From positions 1 through 11,403 of the forward strand of contig JAGHDA010000323.1 of the NCBI GenBank assembly GCA_021160185.1: a stretch of DNA of 11,403 nucleotides, given 5' to 3'. Shown in pieces: positions 1 through 6,233 of this stretch (position 1 is its first letter; every line of letters starts with the position of its first letter). Under the pieces are notes generated by a model. That model had not been told where the DNA came from. It saw only the letters and a program-made list of their open reading frames with translations, and did no database searches. The DNA is from Verrucomicrobiota bacterium. Its GTDB lineage: Bacteria > Verrucomicrobiota > Verrucomicrobiia > Limisphaerales > CAZBKV01. A program made the translations under genes and the position numbers.

Positions 1-192
1 CCAGCTATGCTGCTTATGGGGATAACCCGGAGCCGGATCGGACTTCGCAGTGTTGTAGTTGTCATCGTAGAATCCGCGAAGCTTGGCCGAAACGCTCCAA
101 AGCTTCGACATCGATGGCTCCCCTATCGTCTGCGCATTCGCAGTCAGGGCTCCAACGACCGCCAGACCGGCACATGTAACCAACGTCTTCAT
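1..192 (-). CDS. Partial exported protein, possibly an outer-membrane beta-barrel (N-terminal 64 residues)
   Basis: The gene starts at ATG 192-190 and runs off the window at position 1, so only 64 codons are visible and no stop is seen. The N-terminus reads as a short Sec signal peptide: MKT, then a hydrophobic stretch to about residue 16, then a likely signal peptidase I site after TANA, leaving a mature end at QTIGEP. The mature part begins with an alternating polar/aromatic stretch (LRGFYDDNYNT). In my recollection this resembles the first strand of outer-membrane beta-barrel proteins of Verrucomicrobia, but 40 residues are too few to assign a family. A GGAGG at 203-207 lies 10 nt before the start and supports it, as does the promoter at 256-284. 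The gene lies on the same strand as the O-antigen ligase gene but has its own promoter. The export call is fairly safe; the barrel call is inference. Confidence 0.6.
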   Translation of the reverse strand, partial: MKTLVTCAGLAVVGALTANAQTIGEPSMSKLWSVSAKLRGFYDDNYNTAKSDPAPGYPHKQHSW

Positions 193-255
193 AAATCGGC
201 TTCCTCCACAGCGGACGTTCGTACCTTTCGCGAGTTTTTCACCGAACTGCCTTCT

Positions 256-284
256 CTTTTACCGGGAACGCGCGATTCTGTCAA
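256..284 (-). promoter_or_regulatory. Sigma-70-like promoter of the exported-protein gene
   Basis: On the minus strand TTGACA (284-279) is followed by a 17-bp spacer and TAAAAG (261-256). The -35 is a perfect consensus and the -10 matches TATAAT at four of six positions. Transcription would start near 249, giving a leader of about 57 nt that contains the GGAGG at 203-207. The same GGTTGAC...GGTAAAAGAG layout recurs before the BMC operon at 4783-4812, which suggests a common housekeeping promoter form in this organism. Confidence 0.6.
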
Positions 285-296
285 CCGCAAAACCGC

Positions 297-319
297 AAAA
301 AAATCAGGCTGTTCCGCCT
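297..319 (-). terminator. Weak candidate intrinsic terminator after the O-antigen ligase gene
   Basis: Read on the minus strand, a 4-bp stem (AGGC, loop GGAACA, GCCT; 319-306) is followed after GA by seven Ts (303-297). The position, about 77 nt past the ligase stop and just before the next promoter, fits a terminator. The stem is very short, so this is only a candidate. The rest of the 203-nt gap between the two genes shows nothing beyond this and the promoter. Confidence 0.25.
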
Positions 320-395
320 CGCTCGTTTCATTGCGTGGCCAGTTTCCTTCTTGCGGCGCATCCCGTCAACCCAAAAGCAAACGAAAAAACGATCT

Positions 396-2321
396 CTACT
401 TTTGTTGATTTTTTGCCTCCTTCGAAGCAGGAGACCCCCAAGACGCCTCTTCCTTCAGGCGCTCGGTCGAAATTCGCAAGTAGTTGCGCGCCAGCCAGTT
501 TTCCCAAGGCTTGATCTCCAAAGAGCGCTCAAACCATCGTATTGCTTCAGACCAATTTTCTTTCTGCATTTCATGCCATCCTATCATCATTGTGGCGTAA
601 TAGCTGTTGGGGTCCAGCTCCACAGCCTTGGCGAAATGGGAATCCGCCTCGCCGGTCCGCCCCAGCCAATCCAGGCACATTCCACACCGGATCCACCAAT
701 GCGGATCCAACGGATTCAGCTCGCGGGCGCGGGAAAACCACTTCAACGCCTCCTGAGCAAGCCACCGCCAACCGTCTCCTCCTTCCCAACTTGTCAATCG
801 GTAAACCTCACCCAATTTGCCGACAAGCTCGGCGTTCTTCGGCTCGACCTCGATCGCGCGCTGAAAGCTCCGGATCTGCTCCTCCAGGGCCTTGGCTTGC
901 ATCCCCCGCTCTGTCCAGAACGCCTCCCGCCAACTGCGGATCGCCTCCGGAGCCGCATAGGCGGCGAATAGGAGCCCGGCGAGCCCCATCGCCCAATGAA
1001 CCCGCCACGCCGCCGAGGTCCACACCTTGGAGGTGGCGAAACGCTGATGGGCCGCCAACCCCGCGGCGAACAGCGCGGCCGTCATCGCGTTGGCGGGAAT
1101 ATGCAGGTTGAAGTCAACCCATGAGTGGATAGCCAAAGCGCACAGGCCTCCCCCGAAACCGAGCACCAACGCCGCCCGATCGCTCCGCTTCCACGTGAGC
1201 CCTTCCTTGCTGCGCTTGACGTACTTCCATGTCCGCCAAGCCCCCAATCCCAACGCGCCGATCCCCCATCCGGCCAAAAGCCCGCCGACCAAACCCAGGT
1301 CGGTCAGCAGGTTCAGGTAGTCGTTGTGGGCCCAAATCGGTCGGGATTGAACCTGCTTGGGGCGATACTGGGGAAAATAAACGTCGAAATGGCCCGGCCC
1401 CACGCCGAACCAAGGATGGTCCAACCACATCCGGGCGGCCGCGGCGGCCAGGCGCAGACGGATTGAGGCGTCGTCTTTATGGCCCGGCTTCATGACATGC
1501 TCAATCCGCCGCTTGAATCGGGACTCTTTCAATGTAACCAGCTTATAAATCGCCCCGCCGCCGATGAGGAGAGCGACCGCGATCGCCGCCAGCACCGCCT
1601 TTCGTTGGGCGCGGTAGCGAAGCATCACGCCGAAAAATGCCGCCACGATGAACGCCGAGGCCGCCCAGCCGCCTCTGGAAAGCGTCACTGTAACGCCGGC
1701 CAGCGAAGCCGCCGCGGCGTAGCCGGCGACCACGCGGCCCAAGTCCTTGAGCCGACCGAAGAAGAGAAGCCCCAGAGCCAGCGGCAATTGCATCTCCAGA
1801 AACCCGGCCAAATGGTTCGGGCAGATGTACGTGCCGGAGCCGCGCCCGCGATAGTTTTCCGGCCGGAGAAACCACAGCACATAGTCGGTTCCCTTGATGA
1901 ACTGATACACAGCGTAAAGGGCCTCCGCCGTGGCCAGCCCGATCAGAACAGCCGCCGTCCATCGCATCGTCTCCTGGCGGTGGAGATTATTGACGGCCAG
2001 GATGAAGAACCAAGAGTAGGTCAGAATGCGAACAAACTCTTTCCGAGCGGGGTACTCAACCTCGGCCGTCCAATACCTGATGCCCGCGTACACCACGAAA
2101 AGCAGAAGAGGCACCATAACCGAGGGCCACAAAAGGCGGCGCACCCCGCCCAACACCAACCGCAAGATCCACAACCCCGTCGCCGCGATAATCAGAAACT
2201 CCACCACGGCAAACTCGCGCGGCCGCACTGCCCCTAACCCGACCACGCCGAACACCACGGCGAGCAGGAGCAAGATCGCCGTCGCCCGTTCCGCCCATGC
2301 GTCGATGGTTTCGCGGTTCAT
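396..2321 (-). CDS. O-antigen ligase/polymerase-like membrane protein with C-terminal TPR domain
   Basis: This is a 641-residue inner-membrane protein of the O-antigen ligase (WaaL/Wzy_C) superfamily, which transfers or polymerises lipid-linked glycans on the periplasmic side of the membrane. About ten hydrophobic segments span residues 12 to 460. The family signature is visible: LSRGGW at 214-219, then the large periplasmic loop with PWFGVGPGHF (303-312) and WAHNDYLNLLTDLGLVGG (330-347). Residues 475-615 form tetratricopeptide repeats (FQRAIEVEPKNAEL, FSRARELNPLDPHW, FAKAVELDPNSYYA, FERSLEIKPWENWL), so this is a ligase-TPR fusion, a common arrangement for this family outside Proteobacteria. 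The ATG at 2321 follows a purine-rich GGACAAGGG. The gene lies 128 nt after xseA on the same strand. Whether it ligates O-antigen, exopolysaccharide or a glycoprotein glycan cannot be told from sequence, since no glycosyltransferases are adjacent. Confidence 0.85.
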   Translation of the reverse strand: MNRETIDAWAERATAILLLLAVVFGVVGLGAVRPREFAVVEFLIIAATGLWILRLVLGGVRRLLWPSVMVPLLLFVVYAGIRYWTAEVEYPARKEFVRILTYSWFFILAVNNLHRQETMRWTAAVLIGLATAEALYAVYQFIKGTDYVLWFLRPENYRGRGSGTYICPNHLAGFLEMQLPLALGLLFFGRLKDLGRVVAGYAAAASLAGVTVTLSRGGWAASAFIVAAFFGVMLRYRAQRKAVLAAIAVALLIGGGAIYKLVTLKESRFKRRIEHVMKPGHKDDASIRLRLAAAAARMWLDHPWFGVGPGHFDVYFPQYRPKQVQSRPIWAHNDYLNLLTDLGLVGGLLAGWGIGALGLGAWRTWKYVKRSKEGLTWKRSDRAALVLGFGGGLCALAIHSWVDFNLHIPANAMTAALFAAGLAAHQRFATSKVWTSAAWRVHWAMGLAGLLFAAYAAPEAIRSWREAFWTERGMQAKALEEQIRSFQRAIEVEPKNAELVGKLGEVYRLTSWEGGDGWRWLAQEALKWFSRARELNPLDPHWWIRCGMCLDWLGRTGEADSHFAKAVELDPNSYYATMMIGWHEMQKENWSEAIRWFERSLEIKPWENWLARNYLRISTERLKEEASWGSPASKEAKNQQK

Positions 2322-2449
2322 CCCTTGTCCGAAGCTAACCCCGGAAGAAGCGGTCAGTCACGCCGGATTTGGCGAAACGCCGAAGATTAAACCACTTTTG
2401 AGACCGTTTTTCGCGCCGCCCCCGAAGCCGACAGCCCTTGCGCCGCGGC

Positions 2450-3928
2450 TCAGTCGGCAGAACTTTCAGCCTCGGGCTCCTCGCCGTTCGAGGGCCGCTC
2501 CACCCGACTCCAGAGAAAGCCGCCCGCAAGACGCGTTTTGAGCCTCCTGCCCGCGCTCGTCTGGTCGGGGACGCGGAGGATGCGGCCCGTCTCAGCCTCC
2601 ATCGTAATCGAATAGCCGCGAGCCAGGATGGTCTCAGGCGAAAGGAGCTCAAGCCGCTGAGCCCTCTTCTCGAACGCGATCCGGCGCGCCTCGAAAGCCC
2701 GCTCGGCTGCGCGAAGGAGCGCTGAGCGAAGGTCGCGCAAACGGGCCTCGCTCCGCGCCAGCGCCTCCTGTGGATGCCGCCGCTCCAGACGATGGCGCAA
2801 GAACTGCGCGCGCGCGCGGAATTCCCGCAGCGGCACCTTTGCCGCGCGGCGAAGCGCGGCGCGCAACTCGTCCAAACGCTGTTCCCTCAACTCAAAGCGA
2901 CGGCGGGGATGGAGCCGCGCCAGGCGCGCCGCTTCCCGCGCCGCCTGAGAAGCAAGCCGTTCCACACGCCGCCGCGCCAGCTCCTCCAGCCGCGGCAAGG
3001 CCGTTCCCACAAATTGCCCGGCGCGCCATCCCCATTCGGTGACCAACTCCGCCGCGGCGCTTGGCGTGGGGGCGCGCAGGTCGGCGGCAAAATCGCTCAG
3101 GGTAAAGTCGATTTCATGGCCCACCGCGGAAATGACCGGAACCGCCGAAGCGGCCACCGCTCGGGCCGTCGGCTCCTCGTTGAAAGCCCATAGATCCTCT
3201 AGGCTTCCGCCGCCTCGGGTCACCACGATCACCTCCGGCGCGCGGCCTTCCAGAGCGGTTTTCGCCCACCGGTTCAACGCCTCAATCGCAGCCGCAATCT
3301 CGCGCGCCGCGCCCTCCCCTTGAACCCGGCAAGGAATAAACGTGATCTCCAGGAGGGGAAAACGCCGCGCCACCACCTGGAGAAAGTCTCGGATCGCCGC
3401 CCCGGAAGGCGAAGTGGCCAGTCCCACCCTGAGAATTTTCCCGGGAATCGGCCTCTTTCGCGCCGCATCGAAAAGCCCTTCGGCCTGGAGCCGGGCTTTG
3501 AGCTTTTCAAACGCGGCCTGAAGCGCGCCCGCTCCGCAGAGCTCGACTTTCCGGACCAGAAGCTGATACTGCCCCCGCCGTTCATAAACCGTCAGATCGC
3601 CCTCGACTACAATCTCCGCCCCCTCCGTAAGATGGGGCCAGACGGCGCGGTTGGCCTCCGCGTCCGCCCGAAACATCACGCAGGCAATCTGGGCCGCGGC
3701 GTCTTTCAAGGCGAAATACCAGTGGCCGGAACTTTGCTTCCGAAGGCCGCCCACTTCCCCGCGGACCCGGACCCGGCCGAACTGATCCTCCAGCAACCGG
3801 CGGACCTTGCCCGTCAGCTCCCCGACCGTATACACCTTCCGAGACCGAGCGTATTCGAAGAGATCGCCGAAGTCCCATTGCGACTGGAATTCCTCAGGCA
3901 TAGCTTCTTTCTTCCCGCCTCTTCCCAC
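2450..3928 (-). CDS. xseA: Exodeoxyribonuclease VII large subunit
   Basis: XseA is the catalytic subunit of exonuclease VII, which with XseB degrades single-stranded DNA from both ends to short oligonucleotides in the cytoplasm. The reading is 492 residues, somewhat longer than E. coli XseA. An N-terminal OB-fold spans about residues 30-130 (YTVGELTGKVRRLLE; VRVRGEVGGLRKQSSGHWYF at 53-72). The catalytic domain has RGGGSLEDLWAFNEE at 238-252 and VGHEIDFTLSDFAADLRAPTPSAAAE, starting at 269. An Arg/Glu-rich coiled coil follows and the protein ends with RGYSI and a short tail. The start is either GTG at 3928, which has GGGGAG 8 nt upstream and sits 4 nt after the regulator stop, or ATG at 3901 (MPEEFQ), which has the weaker GGGAAG. 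I keep the GTG because of the better ribosome site and the likely coupling. No xseB is adjacent; the 128 nt downstream are too short for it. Confidence 0.93.
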   Translation of the reverse strand: MGRGGKKEAMPEEFQSQWDFGDLFEYARSRKVYTVGELTGKVRRLLEDQFGRVRVRGEVGGLRKQSSGHWYFALKDAAAQIACVMFRADAEANRAVWPHLTEGAEIVVEGDLTVYERRGQYQLLVRKVELCGAGALQAAFEKLKARLQAEGLFDAARKRPIPGKILRVGLATSPSGAAIRDFLQVVARRFPLLEITFIPCRVQGEGAAREIAAAIEALNRWAKTALEGRAPEVIVVTRGGGSLEDLWAFNEEPTARAVAASAVPVISAVGHEIDFTLSDFAADLRAPTPSAAAELVTEWGWRAGQFVGTALPRLEELARRRVERLASQAAREAARLARLHPRRRFELREQRLDELRAALRRAAKVPLREFRARAQFLRHRLERRHPQEALARSEARLRDLRSALLRAAERAFEARRIAFEKRAQRLELLSPETILARGYSITMEAETGRILRVPDQTSAGRRLKTRLAGGFLWSRVERPSNGEEPEAESSAD

Positions 3929-3932
3929 AAGA

Positions 3933-4736
3933 TCAGCTCCCCGCGCCCGCAGCGCGGCGAGCCGGCGCCCTCAGATTCAAAGGGGCAAGACAAACCTCGA
4001 TCCCTCGATCCCGAAGGCCCTCCACCACCTCCAGCGGCGCGGCTTCGTCGGTCACTACCGCGTCGATCTTCTCCGGCTCGCAAAGAAACGCCACCGAGCG
4101 CCGCCCCAACTTGGTGTGATCCACGCACAACACCACGCGGTCGGCGGCGCGCAGCATGGCGCGCTGCACCTCGATGAGGAGGGCATGGGAATTAGTCACT
4201 CCCTCGAAGGTCATGCCGCCGGCCCCCATAAACGCAACTTCCGCATGCATCTTGCCCAAAGCCTCCACCGCCACAGGCCCGAGCATCACCCCCAGCCGCG
4301 GGTAGACAACCCCGCCGGTGAGAATGAGCTCCACCGCCGGTGTGGAGGCGAACAAGTTGGCCACCGGAAGCGAGTTGGTGATGATCTGCGGACGCAGCGC
4401 TCCCAAATGGCGGGCCACATGGTAGGCGGTGCTCCCGGCGTCCACGATCAACGTCTGGCCCGGTTGCGCCAACATCGCGGCCCGCCGGCCGATGGCCTCT
4501 TTTTCTTCCAACTGCCGCGTGTCCCGCCGGGCAAAGATAAACTCCTCGGACTGAGGATTGAGCAAGCGCGCGCCCCCGTAAGTGCGCCGAATGTTTCCCT
4601 TCCCCTCCAGCACGGCCAAATCCCGGCGCACCGTGGAAACCGAAACGCCCAGATGAGCGGCCAGTTCCTCAAGCGAGGCGAATTCGGCTTGCTGAAGGTA
4701 GGTTTCGATCCGCTTCTGCCGTTCCTCCGGCTGCAT
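3933..4736 (-). CDS. DeoR-family transcriptional regulator of the BMC operon
   Basis: This is a 267-residue DeoR-type regulator. The N-terminal winged helix-turn-helix is at residues 4-57 (SLEELAAHLG, VSVSTVRRDLAVLE, then the wing RRTYGGA). The C-terminal DeoRC effector domain has an isomerase-like fold that usually binds a phosphorylated sugar: DAGSTAYHVARHL (99-111), TNSLPVA (120-126), TGGVVYPRLGVMLGP (140-154), VDHTKLG (205-211). The open frame extends upstream to 4826, but the extra 30 residues overlap the first BMC gene and precede the usual DeoR start, so I choose MQPEERQ at 4736. No strong ribosome site is seen there. The gene is divergent from the BMC operon, and DeoR regulators are typical neighbours of PVM compartments. 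It therefore most likely represses that operon until a sugar phosphate such as fuculose- or rhamnulose-1-phosphate appears. The effector is inferred. Confidence 0.88.
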   Translation of the reverse strand: MQPEERQKRIETYLQQAEFASLEELAAHLGVSVSTVRRDLAVLEGKGNIRRTYGGARLLNPQSEEFIFARRDTRQLEEKEAIGRRAAMLAQPGQTLIVDAGSTAYHVARHLGALRPQIITNSLPVANLFASTPAVELILTGGVVYPRLGVMLGPVAVEALGKMHAEVAFMGAGGMTFEGVTNSHALLIEVQRAMLRAADRVVLCVDHTKLGRRSVAFLCEPEKIDAVVTDEAAPLEVVEGLRDRGIEVCLAPLNLRAPARRAAGAGS

Positions 4737-4750
4737 CGAAGAGAAAGTGT

Positions 4751-4780
4751 GAAAGATTTTGAAAGATTTTGCAAGAATTT
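4751..4780. promoter_or_regulatory. Three phased 10-bp repeats, candidate DeoR operator
   Basis: Two identical tandem copies of GAAAGATTTT (4751-4760, 4761-4770) are followed by a degenerate third copy GCAAGAATTT (4771-4780). The 10-bp period puts each copy on the same DNA face. DeoR-family proteins often bind short direct repeats. The block lies in the 88-bp divergent region, directly upstream of the -35 box at 4783, where bound protein could control both the BMC operon and the regulator gene. The repeat is seen directly; the operator role is inferred. Confidence 0.5.
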
Positions 4781-4782
4781 GG

Positions 4783-4812
4783 TTGACTCTCAGCCCGACT
4801 TTCTGGTAAAAG
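4783..4812 (+). promoter_or_regulatory. Candidate sigma-70 promoter of the BMC operon
   Basis: TTGACT (4783-4788) and TAAAAG (4807-4812) are separated by 18 bp. The layout repeats that of the promoter at 256-284. The predicted transcription start near 4819 is only about 6 nt before the ATG at 4825, so the message would be nearly leaderless and would lack the AGAGGG at 4811-4816. Either the operon is read from a near-leaderless message or a second promoter lies upstream. Confidence 0.42.
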
Positions 4813-4824
4813 AGGGCTCGATAC

Positions 4825-5511
4825 ATGGCAGTCCAAGCGCCAAAGCTTCAGCGGGCCGCGGTCGAACACCTCGTTCGGCAGGTTGTCTACGCGCGTCTTG
4901 GCAAGCCGCTGCCGCGGGCGGCTCAAGCGCCGAATCCGCTGGTGGTCAACGTAAGCGCCCGTCATTGCCATCTGACTCAGGAAGCCGTGGAGGCGTTGTT
5001 TGGCAAAGGGCGCCAGCTTTCGGTCTACCGCTGGCTTTACCAAGAAGGCCAGTTTGCCGCGCGGGAAACCCTCACTCTCATCGGCCCCAGAAGCCGGGTC
5101 ATTTCCAACCTCCGTATTCTGGGCCCCTGCCGGAGCATCAACCAGGTCGAGTTGGCGTACACCGACGCAATCGCGCTGGGATTCGACGCGCCGCTGCGGC
5201 TTTCGGGCGACATCCAAGGCACGCCAGGATGCATGCTGATGGGTCCGGCCGGCTTCTTCCGGATGGAAGAAGGCGTGATCCGGGCGATGCGCCACGTGCA
5301 CATGGGGCCGGAAGACGCGGCGTTCTACGGCGTGAAAGACGGGGAATACATGAAACTGCGCGTAGGCGGGCCGTGCGCGCTGACATTGGAAAACATGTTG
5401 GTCCGCGTAAGCAAAGGGGCGCGGCTGGAGGCGCATATCGACACGGACGAGGGCAACGCCTGTCACCTGCTGCCGGACACGCCGTGCGAATTGGTGCGGC
5501 AAGAGAGCTGA
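4825..5511 (+). CDS. pduL: PduL-type phosphate acyltransferase (BMC lumen enzyme)
   Basis: PduL-family phosphotransacylase, 228 residues, which converts acyl-CoA and phosphate to acyl phosphate and free CoA, recycling CoA for the aldehyde dehydrogenase in the compartment. Residues 10-26 (RAAVEHLVRQVVYARLG) form an amphipathic helix followed by a Pro/Ala linker (29-38), the typical form of an encapsulation peptide. Two beta-barrel halves follow. Conserved zinc-ligand motifs are SARHCHLT (44-51) and RHVHMGPEDA (156-165), with EAHIDTDEGNA near 202-212 and GTPGCMLMGPAG at 132-143. Residues YTDAIALGFDAPLRLSGDI (112-130) also match the family. The ATG at 4825 has AGAGGG 8 nt upstream and keeps the targeting helix, so it is preferred. 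It is the first gene of the operon, 33 nt before BMC-H1. The substrate is probably lactyl- or propionyl-CoA, by analogy with PVM compartments. Confidence 0.93.
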   Translation: MAVQAPKLQRAAVEHLVRQVVYARLGKPLPRAAQAPNPLVVNVSARHCHLTQEAVEALFGKGRQLSVYRWLYQEGQFAARETLTLIGPRSRVISNLRILGPCRSINQVELAYTDAIALGFDAPLRLSGDIQGTPGCMLMGPAGFFRMEEGVIRAMRHVHMGPEDAAFYGVKDGEYMKLRVGGPCALTLENMLVRVSKGARLEAHIDTDEGNACHLLPDTPCELVRQES

Positions 5512-5530
5512 ATTCCGTTTTTTTAAACCC

Positions 5531-5536
5531 AGGAGG
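5531..5536 (+). promoter_or_regulatory. Strong ribosome binding site of BMC-H1
   Basis: A perfect AGGAGG lies 8 nt before the ATG at 5545. It is the best ribosome site in the operon and fits the high copy number expected for the major shell hexamer. Confidence 0.8.
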
Positions 5537-5544
5537 CACTGCAT

Positions 5545-5832
5545 ATGAGCGAGGCACTAGGCATGATTGAAACTCAAGGGTACGTGGGGGCCGTGGAGGC
5601 CAGCGACGCGATGGTCAAGGCGGCCAACGTTTCCCTGACAAAAACCGTCCCCATCGGAGGGGGCTACATCACTGTGCTGGTCCAAGGCGACGTGGGCAGC
5701 GTGAAAGCCGCTGTGGACGCCGGCGCTCGGGCCGCGGGACGCGTGGGCGAGCTGATCAGCTCTCACATCATCCCTCGACCCCATGAGGACCTGCTCAAGT
5801 CCTTTGTGGGCTCGGGCAAGGGCGGCAAATAA
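5545..5832 (+). CDS. BMC-H shell hexamer protein 1 (pore loop GGGY)
   Basis: A single-domain BMC-H (Pf00936) protein of 95 residues; six copies form a flat hexamer that tiles the facets of the shell. It starts with the usual ALGMIETQGYVGAVEASDAM and carries the edge lysine in VKAANV (24-29), QGDVGSVKAAVDAG (47-60) and the hallmark HIIPRPH (74-80). The central pore loop is PIGGGY (36-41), with three glycines. It lacks the lysine that begins the pore loop of BMC-H2 and the serine used in PduA, which suggests a more open or less polar pore. The C-terminus ends in a short Gly/Lys tail. It lies between PduL and BMC-H2, 50 nt before the latter. Confidence 0.96.
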   Translation: MSEALGMIETQGYVGAVEASDAMVKAANVSLTKTVPIGGGYITVLVQGDVGSVKAAVDAGARAAGRVGELISSHIIPRPHEDLLKSFVGSGKGGK

Positions 5833-5882
5833 GCGGCGCGCCGAAGAATCCATTCTGAATCCTGTTTCGGAGACATATTGCC

Positions 5883-6164
5883 ATGGTTCAACAAGCAATC
5901 GGCATGATCGAATGCAAAGGGCTCTGCGCCCTGCTGGAAGCCACCGACGCAGCCCTTAAGGCCGCCAACGTGACCCTTATGGGCTGGGAAAAGGTCGGCG
6001 CCGGGTACGTGACCTCATTCTTCCGGGGCGACGTGGCGGCGGTCAAAGCGGCCACCGACGCCGGAGCGGCGGCGGCTTCGCAGGTGGGCCAGGTCATCAG
6101 CGTCCAGGTCATTCCGCGCCCGCACGAAGGCGTGGCGGGGCTGGGCAAATGGCTTGCCCAATAA
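5883..6164 (+). CDS. BMC-H shell hexamer protein 2 (pore loop GAGY)
   Basis: Second BMC-H shell protein, 93 residues, with all family marks: AIGMIECKGLCALLEATDAALKAAN at the N-terminus, RGDVAAVKAATDAG (48-61) and VQVIPRPHEG (74-83). The pore loop is KVGAGY (37-42), so the central pore is lined by an alanine. Cysteines at 11 and 15 sit on the first helix region and are absent from the other two paralogues. The C-terminal tail GLGKWLAQ is hydrophobic rather than Gly/Lys. GGAGA about 9 nt before the ATG is a moderate ribosome site. Its distance from BMC-H1 in sequence points to an old duplication, so mixed facets are likely. Confidence 0.96.
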   Translation: MVQQAIGMIECKGLCALLEATDAALKAANVTLMGWEKVGAGYVTSFFRGDVAAVKAATDAGAAAASQVGQVISVQVIPRPHEGVAGLGKWLAQ

Positions 6165-6182
6165 CCGCGTGACCGCTCGGAA

Positions 6183-6228
6183 GAGGCAAGGCGGCCCGAA
6201 GCTTGCCTGCCTCCTCGGCGGCAGCCGA
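6183..6228 (+). other. Two consecutive RNA hairpins before the kinase start codon
   Basis: In the 69-nt gap between BMC-H2 and the kinase gene, GAGGCAAGGC (6183-6192) pairs with GCCTGCCTC (6205-6213) with one bulged A. TCGGC (6215-6219) pairs perfectly with GCCGA (6224-6228) around a GGCA loop. The second stem ends 5 nt before the ATG at 6234, where no Shine-Dalgarno sequence is visible. No T-run follows, so this is not an intrinsic terminator. It could lower kinase translation or mark a processing site; that role is inferred. Confidence 0.4.
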
Positions 6229-6233
6229 CGCAG

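Noticed and set aside
2322..2449. Possible xseB in the gap after xseA
   Set aside because: 128 nt is too short for the usual 60-80 residue subunit, and no frame there resembles XseB; only a small GGCG/CGCC hairpin is seen.
4737..4826. Thirty extra N-terminal codons for the DeoR regulator
   Set aside because: They would cover the operator repeats and overlap the PduL start. The DeoR family normally starts just before the helix-turn-helix, as with the ATG at 4736.
5518..5524. A run of seven Ts after the PduL stop, possible terminator
   Set aside because: No stem precedes it, and the strong BMC-H1 ribosome site follows at once, so the genes are most likely co-transcribed.
3807..5570. A 587-codon plus-strand frame across the regulator and PduL genes
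   Set aside because: It crosses two well-supported genes in another frame or strand, is low in complexity, and has no domain.
5848..5875. Small inverted repeats (CCGAA/TTCGG around AGAAT/ATTCT) between BMC-H1 and BMC-H2
   Set aside because: The arms are 5 bp with a large loop, which is expected by chance at this length.
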